Assembly: GCF_008630635.1 (NCBI RefSeq)
Contig: NZ_CP043869.1
Coordinates: forward strand, 2,665,160 to 2,729,159
DNA length: 64,000 nucleotides
Origin: Neptunomonas concharum
GTDB taxonomy: Bacteria > Pseudomonadota > Gammaproteobacteria > Pseudomonadales > Balneatricaceae
Direction: 5' to 3'
Part shown: piece by piece, positions 26,377-34,462 of the stretch
Layout of the letters: every line of letters starts with the position of its first letter
Position numbering within the stretch: the first letter of the stretch is position 1
Notes under the pieces: generated by a model
What the model was told of the DNA's origin: nothing
The model's database searches: none
Seen by the model: the letters and a program-made list of their open reading frames with translations, nothing else
Translations under genes and position numbers: made by a program

Positions 26377-26607
26377 ATGATTGAACCTAATCACTCGATA
26401 GAAACACTTTTTGAGCAGCTAGGTTTACCGGCAGAGCAAGCTGAAATAGAAACTTTTATACAGAATCATAGATTGCCCGAAGGCGTCCAATTGCACGATG
26501 CTTCTTTCTGGACATCTTCCCAATCGAAGTTCTTACAAGAAGGTTTAGCAGCGGATGCTGACTGGGCTGAAGTTATCGACGAGCTTAGTGCACGTCTGCA
26601 ATATTAA
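26377..26607 (+). CDS. DUF2789 family protein
   Basis: A 76-residue acidic protein (IETLFEQLGLPAEQAEIETFIQNHRLP...FWTSSQSKFLQEGLAADADWAEVIDELSARL) that I recognise as DUF2789, widespread in gammaproteobacteria and of unknown function. GGAGGCAAAG directly precedes the ATG at 26377; the ATG at 26365 overlaps that site and is unlikely. The lipid kinase gene begins 8 bases after its stop. Confidence 0.78.
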   Translation: MIEPNHSIETLFEQLGLPAEQAEIETFIQNHRLPEGVQLHDASFWTSSQSKFLQEGLAADADWAEVIDELSARLQY

Positions 26608-26614
26608 TTTGCAC

Positions 26615-27538
26615 ATGCCTAAATCAATTCTTTTAATATATAACCCAGCCTCAGGATATTTTCTGGAAAAACAAGAAGATAATCCTGAGGCTTTCTTTCG
26701 TGAACAGTTGTCTGAGCACAGACAAACATGCCAATTAACTTTTTTCAAACTAGAATCAGATCCTTCTAGCCTCCTTAGCGAACAATTAAACGAGCTACAA
26801 CCGGATGAAATTTGGGTTGCTGGTGGCGATGGAACAGTCCTTAGCGTCGCTCAATCGTCCGTTAATACGGGCATACCCATTGGCATTATTCCCTTTGGGA
26901 CTATGAATTTAATGGCTAGGGACCTTGGCATGTCTCTAGATGTTAAAGTTGCAATTAAACAGTTATGCCATGCTTCAATTAGCAAAATAGATATGGCTGA
27001 ACTTAATGGCGCTCCATTTCTGTGTATATCCAATATAGGCATGTCAACCCGACTAACTGAAGAGCGTGAACGATTGAGACATACATCTGGCTGGATACGC
27101 TGGCCTTTAATGGCTGGTTATATGATCAGATTTATGTTCGCCTATCCAACTCAATCAGTCCATATCAAACTGGGTAACCAAGTCCACACCCTACAAACCC
27201 GCTCTATATCAATAAGTAATAACTTACTGGAACCAAATAGCTCGCTGATTCCTCAAAGGAAACAACTAGATAAAGGCTGTCTCGGGGTTTACGTTGCTAA
27301 ACACACATCTATTTGGTCTCTACCGCGTTTAATTTTTCGCTTGCTTAGGAAAGACTGGCAAAGCGATAAAGATATATTGATGTTCAAGGCCGACCATGTG
27401 CGCATTCAGTTATCCAAGCCGCGACGTAAAGTCAAAATCATGACCGATGGCGAACTCAATGAGCACTCACTTCCTTTAGATTACCACTCTAAGCCTTCTG
27501 TACTGCATATATTGAGGCCTCTAGAAGAAACACCATGA
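26615..27538 (+). CDS. Diacylglycerol kinase-family lipid kinase
   Basis: A 307-residue DAGK/YegS-like kinase: ILLIYNPASG at the N-terminus, the nucleotide loop WVAGGDGTVLSVAQ near residue 69, PIGIIPFGTMNLMARDLGM, and the DLAELNG-like segment KIDMAELNG. These enzymes phosphorylate diacylglycerol or related lipids, probably at the membrane's inner face. The start ATG (MPKSILLIYN) fits the family; the longer frame from 26555 overlaps DUF2789. There is no ribosome site, so coupling to DUF2789 is likely. The stop overlaps the next start (ATGA). Confidence 0.85.
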   Translation: MPKSILLIYNPASGYFLEKQEDNPEAFFREQLSEHRQTCQLTFFKLESDPSSLLSEQLNELQPDEIWVAGGDGTVLSVAQSSVNTGIPIGIIPFGTMNLMARDLGMSLDVKVAIKQLCHASISKIDMAELNGAPFLCISNIGMSTRLTEERERLRHTSGWIRWPLMAGYMIRFMFAYPTQSVHIKLGNQVHTLQTRSISISNNLLEPNSSLIPQRKQLDKGCLGVYVAKHTSIWSLPRLIFRLLRKDWQSDKDILMFKADHVRIQLSKPRRKVKIMTDGELNEHSLPLDYHSKPSVLHILRPLEETP

Positions 27539-28338
27539 TTACTATCGCACATCTTTCTGATTTACATTTTGGGCGAGAACAAACGCAAGTAATACATAAT
27601 TTGCTTGCCTCTTTACAAGAACAACGTCCTGACTTAGTCATTATCAGCGGTGACTTAACTCAACGTGCGAGAAGTTACGAGTTTCAACAAGCAAAAATAT
27701 TTTTGGATAACTTACCCTACCCTTACTTCATTATCCCCGGTAACCATGATCTATCGGCTCATAAATTGATCGAGCGTTTCTTTTTTCCGTGGAAAAAGTG
27801 GAAACAATACATTTCTCCACAACTTGAGCCTTGCATTGAAAATGATCAGTGTAAGGTGGTAGGAGTTAACTCTGCTCGACGCCTAGGACTATATCTCGAC
27901 TGGTCACGAGGCCGTATCAATAGCAAACAAATTAGCCACGTAGTTGAAAACTTCAATCAAACTAACGAGAAAAAGCTGCGAATTTTAGTTGCCCATCACC
28001 CTTTCTGGTTACCGACTGTCTACTTGCGAAGGCAGTTAATTGGTGGACGAGACAAAGCAATAGAAGCACTTAGCCAAGCAGGTGTAGACATCATACTGGG
28101 GGGGCATATTCATATCCCTTTTATGAAAATACTCAGAGGGGTAATTATTTCTCATGCAGGAACAACGGTGTCTGATCGACTAATAGAAGGGCAACCAAAC
28201 AGCTACAATATTATCAAGGGAGATTCAAAAAAGTTAACCCTTATATCACTTGAACAAGAAAACCAAGAATTTACGATTCGTCAGGAAAGTAAGTTTATTA
28301 AAACAGGAAAACACTGGCACCCTTACCCCAAAAAATAA
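27535..28338 (+). CDS. Calcineurin-like metallophosphoesterase
   Basis: A 267-residue phosphoesterase with all five metal motifs: SDLHF (DxH, residues 8-10), SGDLT, PGNHD, VAHHPF and GGHIHIP. It is cytoplasmic, with no signal or membrane segment. It overlaps the lipid kinase by ATGA, so the two are made together; one phosphorylates a lipid-like substrate and the other may hydrolyse a phosphoester. The class is broad (cyclic nucleotide or UDP-diacylglucosamine hydrolases among others), so the substrate is open. Confidence 0.88.
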   Translation: MITIAHLSDLHFGREQTQVIHNLLASLQEQRPDLVIISGDLTQRARSYEFQQAKIFLDNLPYPYFIIPGNHDLSAHKLIERFFFPWKKWKQYISPQLEPCIENDQCKVVGVNSARRLGLYLDWSRGRINSKQISHVVENFNQTNEKKLRILVAHHPFWLPTVYLRRQLIGGRDKAIEALSQAGVDIILGGHIHIPFMKILRGVIISHAGTTVSDRLIEGQPNSYNIIKGDSKKLTLISLEQENQEFTIRQESKFIKTGKHWHPYPKK

Positions 28339-28355
28339 GCCAAATGTTAGGAAAA

Positions 28356-29660
28356 TCAAGAGAGGTTTACACTTTTCTCATGAAACCCACTGGCTTCCGT
28401 TACGGTTTTATAGTCTTCTTCCATAACAAGACTGCTCTTAGCTCTCATCAAGGCCAATTTTCCATGCCGTATCGCTGCCGATCTCATTTCTTGATCGCCC
28501 GAAGATGCCAATATGCTTAGGGATTTTTGTAATCGAGTAGCAACCTCAACCAGTCCAGCACCATCACGAGCAATCACCGTAAATATATCATCAAACATAT
28601 CATCGACCGATAACTCTGGAACGGTAATACGATTGTAAATAGGTTCCTCATTACAGTGTTTCCGCATATGGGAGTAGTCCGTAAAAAGCCTCAGTACTGT
28701 TCCTAGAATCACAATGGCTGTCCCGGGATCATTGACCGCCGGAGATAAAGCACGGCCTGCAATTTCTGACAGAACAATTAATCCAAACCTAGGGTCATTA
28801 TCAAATAAACGCTCCTCACCTATCTGGAATGATTGAATAAAGTCCACTTCATCTAGTTCTGTTTGTGCCTCTGTCTGGACATACGCCAGCACTCTACTTG
28901 GGGCTACTAATGTTCCAGGTAATGCAACGACTGTGATGCGAGCATGAGTTTTTTCGGCGTGCTTTTGGAGCGCAGCCATATCAATGTGCTGAACATAGCC
29001 TACTGCGTTAGCATAAATTGGACGGCCTTCAAGTGATGCAACGCTTTTACACAAACCATGTAAGGCAGGCGCATTTGCTCTACTCGTTAAAGCTTTAGCA
29101 GTCGCAGACTCTACTTTTCCAATAGTGGACCCCATACGCCCTAACCGGGCAATACCATCGACCCAACGCACAAACGTGATAATTACAATACTGAACACAA
29201 AAATAGTTAAACTAAATAAAATAAAAACGCCTATTGTCGCAAAGAAATCATTCTTCAACGCCGTTAGGGCCACGATACTAAAAATAAATGCTCCAATAAA
29301 AGCCGACAGAGCATTTTGAGAAGCATCATCTGCGATAATCACTTTAAATGAGCGAGGTGTAGCAGTACTACTAGCCGAAGCGTAGGCAGATACCATAGAG
29401 GTAACCGAAAAAGTAGCGATGACCATCATACTAGAGGCCATGATTGATAATAGGGTTTCGAGTGCACCGGCATCTATCTCTGGAATATACCGAATAAAAT
29501 TATCACCAGAACCATCTGCTAATTTAGCCGCTAACACGCCTAAGATAGATAAAAGGCATATTACAAAGGGCCTTAGCCATAGCTGTTCCCTTAAGCGATT
29601 AATATCAAATATGGTACGCCCCTGAGATATAAGGCGGGAAAATTTATTTAGTGACACCAC
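28356..29660 (-). CDS. DUF2254 predicted membrane protein
   Basis: A 434-residue protein with the DUF2254 layout. Four hydrophobic segments (about 31-47, 68-90, 119-137 and 145-164) are followed by a soluble part of ~260 residues. ALSPAVNDPGTAI near residue 310 and the following histidine- and aspartate-rich helices are typical. The function is unknown. It converges on the phosphoesterase gene with 17 bases between. The start is GTG (tandem GTG codons at 29658-29660 and 29655-29657) behind GGGGTAA. Confidence 0.75.
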   Translation of the reverse strand: MVSLNKFSRLISQGRTIFDINRLREQLWLRPFVICLLSILGVLAAKLADGSGDNFIRYIPEIDAGALETLLSIMASSMMVIATFSVTSMVSAYASASSTATPRSFKVIIADDASQNALSAFIGAFIFSIVALTALKNDFFATIGVFILFSLTIFVFSIVIITFVRWVDGIARLGRMGSTIGKVESATAKALTSRANAPALHGLCKSVASLEGRPIYANAVGYVQHIDMAALQKHAEKTHARITVVALPGTLVAPSRVLAYVQTEAQTELDEVDFIQSFQIGEERLFDNDPRFGLIVLSEIAGRALSPAVNDPGTAIVILGTVLRLFTDYSHMRKHCNEEPIYNRITVPELSVDDMFDDIFTVIARDGAGLVEVATRLQKSLSILASSGDQEMRSAAIRHGKLALMRAKSSLVMEEDYKTVTEASGFHEKSVNLS

Positions 29661-29797
29661 TTACCCCATTTATCAAAATCAACCCACTGCTCTTTCGATA
29701 GTAACACTTTTTACATTGCGAGACTTATCAGCGCTTTATCTATATAGTACGCCTCCGCTTATTAGCATATAAATATCCATAACACAGGAATCCCTTC

Positions 29798-31417
29798 GTG
29801 ATCGCCACCGCTAATGTCACCATGCAGTTTGGTACTAAACCGCTGTTCGAAAATATCTCTGTTAAATTTGGCGGCGGCAATCGCTATGGTCTGATCGGCG
29901 CAAACGGTTGTGGCAAATCCACCTTTATGAAAATCCTTGATGGCAGCCTCACACCGACTTCAGGCAATGTTTCTATTTCGCCGAATGAGCGTGTGGGTAA
30001 ACTGCATCAAGATCAGTTTGCGTTTGAGCAATATACCGTTGTAGATACGGTAATTATGGGGCACAAAGCGCTCTGGGAGATTAAGCAAGAGCGCGATCGT
30101 ATCTATTCGTTACCAGATATGACAGAAGATGACGGCATGAAAGTCGCCGAGTTAGAAGTACTCTTTGCAGAAATGGATGGCTACAGCGCAGAAAGCCGTG
30201 CACAAGAGATCTTAACGGGTGCTGGGATCGACCAAGCTTTCCACTTCGGTTTAATGAGCGAAGTCGCACCCGGCTGGAAACTACGGGTATTGCTTGCCCA
30301 GGCGCTTTTCTCTGATCCCGATATCCTGCTACTGGACGAGCCGACCAACAACCTGGACATCAATACGATTCGCTGGTTAGAGAATATTCTCAATGAGCGC
30401 AAAAGCACCATGGTAATTATTTCCCATGACCGCCACTTCTTAAACGCCGTATGTACCCACATGGCCGATATTGACTATGGCGAGCTGCGAGTCTACCCCG
30501 GCAACTACGATGATTTCATGACCGCTGCCACACAGGTACAGGAACGATTATTATCCGAAAATGCCAAGAAAAGCGCCCAAATTGCCGATTTACAGCAGTT
30601 TGTTAGCCGTTTTTCTGCCAACGCCTCCAAAGCCAAGCAAGCTACATCCCGTGCTAAACAGATAGAAAAAATCAAGCTGGATGAAGTCAAACCCTCCAGC
30701 CGCATGAATCCGTTTATTCGCTTTAACCAAGATAAAAAGCTATTCCGCCAAGCTATCGAACTCAAAGAAGTTGGCCACGGCTTTGATGGAGAAGCCCTAT
30801 TCAAAGGAGGTAATCTCCTACTGGAAGCAGGCAGCCGACTCGCGATCATCGGTGAAAATGGCGTCGGGAAAACCACCTTTCTACGCTGCCTGCTGGGTGA
30901 GTTACAGGCCAATGAAGGGGAAATCAAATGGGCAGAAAATGCTGATATAGGCTATTGCCCACAAGACAGTACCGCTGAGTTCGACAATAACCTCAACCTG
31001 TTTGACTGGATGAGCCAATGGCGCAAGCCCAGCCATGGCGACCAAATCGTGCGTGCCACGCTCGGCAGACTTCTATTCACAGCCGACGACTACAACAAAA
31101 AAGCGAAAGTCTGCTCCGGTGGTGAGAAAAACCGCCTACTGTTTGGCAAACTCATGATGGCGGACCCCAACGTACTTATCATGGATGAACCCACCAACCA
31201 CCTAGATATGGAAGCCATAGAAGCCCTCAATATGGCTTTAGAACACTACCCCGGCACGCTGATTTTTGTCAGCCATGACCGCGAGTTTGTATCCTCTTTG
31301 GCAACGCGAGTGATCGAAATAAAAGATCAGCAAGTCATCGACTTCCAAGGTACTTACGAAGAGTACTTAGCAAAACAACTCGCCGATGAAAAAGCACAAA
31401 TGGGCAAGCGAGCGTAA
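29798..31417 (+). CDS. ybiT: ABC-F ribosome-associated ATPase YbiT
   Basis: A 539-residue ABC-F protein very close to E. coli YbiT across its length (e.g. [26 protein letters not shown]. coli is ~530). Two ATPase domains: Walker A GANGCGKS and GENGVGKT; signatures SEVAPGWK (degenerate) and SGGEKNR; Walker [12 protein letters not shown] and [11 protein letters not shown]. The linker is lysine-rich. ABC-F proteins bind the ribosomal E site and help stalled or initiating ribosomes. The start is GTG with AGGAATC upstream. Single gene; a large stem-loop follows. Confidence 0.94.
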   Translation: MIATANVTMQFGTKPLFENISVKFGGGNRYGLIGANGCGKSTFMKILDGSLTPTSGNVSISPNERVGKLHQDQFAFEQYTVVDTVIMGHKALWEIKQERDRIYSLPDMTEDDGMKVAELEVLFAEMDGYSAESRAQEILTGAGIDQAFHFGLMSEVAPGWKLRVLLAQALFSDPDILLLDEPTNNLDINTIRWLENILNERKSTMVIISHDRHFLNAVCTHMADIDYGELRVYPGNYDDFMTAATQVQERLLSENAKKSAQIADLQQFVSRFSANASKAKQATSRAKQIEKIKLDEVKPSSRMNPFIRFNQDKKLFRQAIELKEVGHGFDGEALFKGGNLLLEAGSRLAIIGENGVGKTTFLRCLLGELQANEGEIKWAENADIGYCPQDSTAEFDNNLNLFDWMSQWRKPSHGDQIVRATLGRLLFTADDYNKKAKVCSGGEKNRLLFGKLMMADPNVLIMDEPTNHLDMEAIEALNMALEHYPGTLIFVSHDREFVSSLATRVIEIKDQQVIDFQGTYEEYLAKQLADEKAQMGKRA

Positions 31418-31458
31418 GGAAAAGCCAGCAATGCTGCTGGCAAACCCTATACGAAAAA

Positions 31459-31498
31459 AGTGATAAAACCCTACACCTACGCTAAGGGTTTTATCACT
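31459..31498. terminator. Bidirectional terminator between ybiT and a convergent gene
   Basis: AGTGATAAAACCCT and AGGGTTTTATCACT form a perfect 14-base stem with a 12-base loop. On the minus strand it is followed by a TTTTTT run, so it mainly terminates the methyltransferase gene; it would also stop ybiT transcripts. Confidence 0.85.
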
Positions 31499-31535
31499 GA
31501 TCTATTTACTTAGGAAGGCTCGAATACGCTAAGTT

Positions 31536-31997
31536 CTACAACCACCGCCGAACTTTCTCAGCATACTCGTTAAACTCCTCTTCGAATTTTTGCAGCATGT
31601 ACTGCTCTTCAAGTTTAATCTGGAAGCGATTCATATAAGCGACAAAAAGCGGTAACAAAAGAAAAGCCGCAAAGTTCATCAGATAAAAAGCAAACCCAGA
31701 AAGCATAAAAAGGAAACCCAAATACATCGGATTCCTACTGATGCGGTAGACACCAGTAACGACCAACCGAGACGACTTATCAGGGAACCGAGGATCAACC
31801 GTCGTATTTGCTTTTCTGAACGCAAGCACACCTAAAAATGCAATGGTAATCCCGATTAAGAAAAGCGCGCCCCCAATAGGTATCGCAACCTTCAGATAGA
31901 CATCAAACTCAGGCAGTAGATAAGATACCGCCCACATACCTAAAGCGGTTAAGATCACTTGGATAACAGGAGGAACACTAAGCTCTAACTGTTTCAT
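31536..31997 (-). CDS. Isoprenylcysteine methyltransferase-family membrane protein
   Basis: A 153-residue integral membrane protein. Helices at about 11-27, 36-58, 95-110 and 113-128 surround the ICMT/PEMT-type motif GVYRISRNPMYLGFLFML, and the tail LEEQYMLQKFEEEFNEYAEKVRRW is the family's C-terminal signature (E-x-x-L-x-x-x-F-G-x-x-Y). Bacterial members likely methylate small molecules or lipids with SAM; substrates are unknown. It starts 3 bases after the stop of the broken helix-hairpin-helix gene, so the two were probably an operon. Confidence 0.8.
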   Translation of the reverse strand: MKQLELSVPPVIQVILTALGMWAVSYLLPEFDVYLKVAIPIGGALFLIGITIAFLGVLAFRKANTTVDPRFPDKSSRLVVTGVYRISRNPMYLGFLFMLSGFAFYLMNFAAFLLLPLFVAYMNRFQIKLEEQYMLQKFEEEFNEYAEKVRRWL

Positions 31998-32000
31998 AAA

Positions 32001-32239
32001 TTACCTAGCGTCTTCCTGTGCAAGCGTAATGATTGCCTTGATAGCGTTTCTTGCTTGGGGACTATTGTGCCAGCAGGTTGAACCCATCATTTGAGAGATT
32101 TGCTTGGTGACAAAAGCCGGATCTTCCCCGACTAACTGCGAGAGTGACGAAAGCCAATTTGCTCCAAACGTGCGATAACGGTCTCACCCACACCTTTGAG
32201 CGTAAGCAATTTTTCTTTTTCAGTTGCAGAAAAGCTCAT
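32001..32239 (-). pseudogene. Frameshifted helix-hairpin-helix (Cdd1-like) gene
   Basis: Reading from the ATG at 32239, the first 35 codons encode MSFSATEKEKLLTLKGVG... with a helix-hairpin-helix (LKGVGETVIARLEQIG) and then hit a stop. A different frame continues SSLSQLVGEDPAFV...GSTCWHNSPQARNAIKAIITLAQEDAR to a stop at 32001. Together they give one ~79-residue protein of the Cdd1 (pathogenicity-locus) type. One missing base near 32150 explains the break. It could be real decay or a sequencing error; a single-base correction would restore it. Confidence 0.7.
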
Positions 32240-32439
32240 GCCCCAAACCTTACCCATGACAGTAATGGAAACAGTTTTTATTCCCTGCTCTTTTAAATGT
32301 GTAACCAACATTTAAGAGCTATTTAAGTATTGCCGATATGGGAATCTATTTTTGAATCCATAGATTGATAAGCTTTGTAGCAATTTATACACATGTAACG
32401 CATTACTACAAATCAATTCATGTTAGTAGGAGACATGTT

Positions 32440-32511
32440 ATGGCAACTGCAAACGTAAGGCTAGACCAAGAATGGGTTGAAAATAGTAATCGAGCATTAG
32501 CTGTAACTTAG
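32440..32511 (+). pseudogene. Truncated antitoxin-like N-terminus
   Basis: A 23-codon frame MATANVRLDQEWVENSNRA... with a good ribosome site (TAGGAGAC). The beginning resembles the beta-strand of ribbon-helix-helix antitoxins (M-A-T-x-N-V-R-L-D), then stops. It is probably the 5' stub of a lost RHH/RelB-type gene. Identification rests on about ten residues. Confidence 0.4.
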
Positions 32512-32623
32512 ACTCATATATATTAGATGGGTAATACCATAACTCCCTTAAAAGAGGTCCTTACATTGCCCTTGCCTAATGCTGGCGCTAACATTTGTAT
32601 TCACATCAATTTAGGAGCTACTC

Positions 32624-32845
32624 ATGGACACCCGAATTCAATTTCGCATTAACGACGAAATTAAACGCTTAGCCCAGCAAATGGCTGAGCAGCAACGAAA
32701 AGCATTAGCTCACGACGCGTGGTTAACTGAACAAGTCGACTTAGCATTTAAGAAGTTTAACTCTGGAGAAGCTTCATTTATTGACCATGACTCAGCCAAA
32801 GCACGAATGGCTGAACGAAAAGCAAAGATTCGTAGCCGGAGCTAA
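32624..32845 (+). pseudogene. RelB/DinJ-like antitoxin with apparent internal deletion
   Basis: A 73-residue frame with ribosome site AGGAGC. The N-terminus (MDTRIQFRINDEIKRLAQQMAE) is a RelB/DinJ RHH start and the C-terminus (KALAHDAWLTEQVDLAFKKF...ARMAERKAKIRSR) is the toxin-wrapping part of the same family. From memory of intact relatives of ~90-95 residues, about 20 residues of the RHH helices are missing at the MAE/QQR junction, a possible in-frame deletion. The frame is open, so it may still be translated, but DNA binding should be lost. It lies just before a toxin stub. Confidence 0.55.
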
Positions 32846-32847
32846 CA

Positions 32848-32892
32848 ATGACTCTATGGGAAAAAGAATCGCTGAATGATCGTGAAAAAATA
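32848..32892 (+). pseudogene. RelE/ParE-type toxin 5' stub
   Basis: Directly after the antitoxin-like gene, the frame MTLWEKESLNDREKI matches the N-terminus of RelE/ParE toxins (W-E-x-x-A/S-L-x-D-R-E-x-I). It then runs into unrelated sequence, so only about 15 codons remain. The catalytic C-terminal part is absent. This, with the shortened antitoxin, indicates a dead toxin-antitoxin module. Confidence 0.6.
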
Positions 32893-32933
32893 CATTGCAA
32901 ATGCGTAGTCCTTCCGCCCCCTAGATCTAATTA

Positions 32934-33263
32934 CTATGTTTTTTCTTTTGAAAGTATGCTGGCTTTAGTGCATCTTTTCTTCGATATTATGATCAACTTA
33001 TCTGTTATCTCAAAATTAAGATTTTCGGACGAAGTAACTGCATGGAGAGCTTCTCTCCATGGCACATTTTTTAAGTAAACTGAAGTTACACCTAACTTAG
33101 GATCAGGAAGAACAAGGCCTTTGCCCGAGAAGTCTGCAATAATTTTTAGAATTTTACTTGTTTGTGTATCAGTAAAGTTAAGGCTAATGTCACTCCCTTT
33201 ATCAGACCACGCCGGTGATGATAGGAGCACAGTTATAAAAACTAAACACTTTAAAACATTCAT
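32934..33263 (-). CDS. Stand-alone secretin/TonB short N-terminal (STN) domain protein
   Basis: About 109 residues: a Sec signal (MNVLKCLVFITVLLSSPAWS) then an STN domain as in PilQ (ISLNFTDTQTSKILKIIADFSGKGLVLPDPKLGVTSVYLKNVPWREALHAVTSSENLNFEITDKLIIIS). In secretins this domain is followed by others and an outer-membrane barrel; here the protein ends after it. No pilus gene is nearby. It may be a fragment of a pilQ-like gene or a small adaptor of its own. The ATG at 33263 is preceded by GAGAGATTG; a TTG at 33269 is the alternative. Confidence 0.65.
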   Translation of the reverse strand: MNVLKCLVFITVLLSSPAWSDKGSDISLNFTDTQTSKILKIIADFSGKGLVLPDPKLGVTSVYLKNVPWREALHAVTSSENLNFEITDKLIIISKKRCTKASILSKEKT

Positions 33264-33315
33264 ATACAATCTCTCGCTTCCTTGTGTCCATTGTAAACAT
33301 AATAACTGAGTATAT

Positions 33316-33349
33316 GGCTTCGACCAATAGGTGGTAACTGTACAGGGCC
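33316..33349. repeat. Direct repeat copy A flanking the NYN gene
   Basis: This 34-base segment begins GGCTTCGACCAATAGGTG and ends ACTGTACAGGGCC. It matches the segment at 34360-34393 with two mismatches and the same orientation. The second copy is the natural 3' flank of the DUF1338 gene, so this one is a duplicate. Confidence 0.9.
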
Positions 33350-33350
33350 G

Positions 33351-33453
33351 CAGCAGAAGGTGAATGCCTGTTTATCCGCCGTGGTTGACCCTGCTCCAGT
33401 AAGGCTTCGGATGTTCCCTTGACTTCGCCACCTACAGTTTCACCGCGCAGCCT
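33351..33453 (-). pseudogene. Duplicated internal fragment of the DUF1338 gene
   Basis: About 100 bases match the DUF1338 gene at 34591-34700, at roughly 85% identity by eye, including the peptide TVGGEVKGT-x-EALLEQG. The fragment lies directly after repeat copy A, although in the intact gene ~200 bases separate these parts, so the copy has also lost a piece. The NYN stop codon falls at its edge. Confidence 0.85.
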
Positions 33454-34219
33454 ACCTTTCCTTGTCAAGCTTTTTTGGCTGATAGGCAATGATATTTACC
33501 GTACCTTTGCCCTTATATTTCTTCATTTCAAAGTCATTACTGAGGCCCTGAATTATTTCAGGTAATTTTGTTGCACCATAGCTTCTGGGGTCAAAATCAG
33601 GGGTTGAACGCTTCACAAACGACCCAGCTGATGCAACATTCGCCCAGCCATCATCATCTTGGTACTGTTCCCAAGCCTTCTTTAGCAATGGCACTAACTC
33701 CGATGCATTAGTCTTTTCTGAAATATTAGCTAGGTTCGCTATAGGCTCAGGCTCTAAGGAGGATGAAACAGCCTCATCACCAAGGTTTTCGGTAAAAATA
33801 AAGTCGTCGCATGCATTCCTAAATGAAATTGGAGTCTTTCTTTCTCCTACACCGAAAACAAAAATTTCTGACTCTCTAAGCCGAGAAGCCAACTTCGTAA
33901 AGTCACTATCACTGGAAACTAGAGCAAAAGCATCAAATTTATTGGAATAGAGCAAGTCCATAGCGTCAATAATCATTGATGCATCAGTTGAATTTTTCCC
34001 TATTGTATAGGCGAATTGCTGAATAGGCTGAATTGCCAACTCATTTAGGGACTGTTTCCAATTCTTGAGGTATTCGCTAGACCAGTCTCCATAGGCTCTT
34101 TTTATTACAATGTGACCATGAGCTGAAATCTCATCTAATATAGCCTTAACTTTTGAATATTGAGCATTGTCTGCATCTATTAGCACAGCCATTTTCTTGT
34201 GATCATCCAAATCTTTCAT
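33452..34219 (-). CDS. NYN (PIN-like) nuclease-domain protein with OST-HTH tail
   Basis: A 255-residue protein. Residues 8-150 are a NYN/LabA domain with the acidic active-site set Asp15/Asp17 (LIDADNAQ), Asp79 and Asp85 (STDASMIIDAMD) and Asp104/Asp106 (VSSDSDF). Residues ~180-250 resemble an OST-HTH/LOTUS RNA-binding domain (LVPLLKKAWEQYQDDDGWANVASAG...FDPRSYGATKLPEIIQGL). This pairing predicts a metal-dependent RNase. The gene is AT-richer than its neighbours and lies between direct repeats derived from the DUF1338 gene, which suggests acquisition. Related two-domain proteins are widespread but little studied. Confidence 0.85.
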   Translation of the reverse strand: MKDLDDHKKMAVLIDADNAQYSKVKAILDEISAHGHIVIKRAYGDWSSEYLKNWKQSLNELAIQPIQQFAYTIGKNSTDASMIIDAMDLLYSNKFDAFALVSSDSDFTKLASRLRESEIFVFGVGERKTPISFRNACDDFIFTENLGDEAVSSSLEPEPIANLANISEKTNASELVPLLKKAWEQYQDDDGWANVASAGSFVKRSTPDFDPRSYGATKLPEIIQGLSNDFEMKKYKGKGTVNIIAYQPKKLDKER

Positions 34220-34359
34220 TCAAGCTCCAATCTTAATACACGTGTCCTAACACCTTAATATACAAACTCCATCTATTCGGGCCACCTATTTCCACCTAAG
34301 ATGTTTCATCCATGACTTTAACCTACTGATTTAACGTACTTGGGGATGGTTTACAAGGC

Positions 34360-34393
34360 GGCTTCGACCAATAGGTGTTCACTGTACAGGGCC
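34360..34393. repeat. Direct repeat copy B, 3' flank of the DUF1338 gene
   Basis: Partner of the 34-base repeat at 33316. It is 8 bases from the terminator of the DUF1338 gene. About 1.04 kb, holding the NYN gene, separates the two copies. Confidence 0.9.
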
Positions 34394-34401
34394 CATATGT
34401 A

Positions 34402-34432
34402 AAAAAGCTGATGCATAACACATCAGCTTTTT
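34402..34432 (-). terminator. Terminator of the DUF1338 gene
   Basis: AAAAAGCTGATG and CATCAGCTTTTT form a perfect 12-base stem with a 7-base loop, ending in a T run on both strands. Confidence 0.88.
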
Positions 34433-34462
34433 CTGTTTTGCGTTGGAGCGATCGGTTAGCGA

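Noticed and set aside
32893-33078. The remainder of the open frame from 32848 as a real toxin gene
   Set aside because: After about 15 codons the frame loses all similarity to RelE/ParE and overlaps the STN gene on the other strand.
33316-34393. Integron attC sites around the NYN gene
   Set aside because: The repeated 34-base sequence lacks the RYYYAAC/GTTRRRY core pairs and palindromic arms of attC, and one copy is plainly the 3' flank of the DUF1338 gene.
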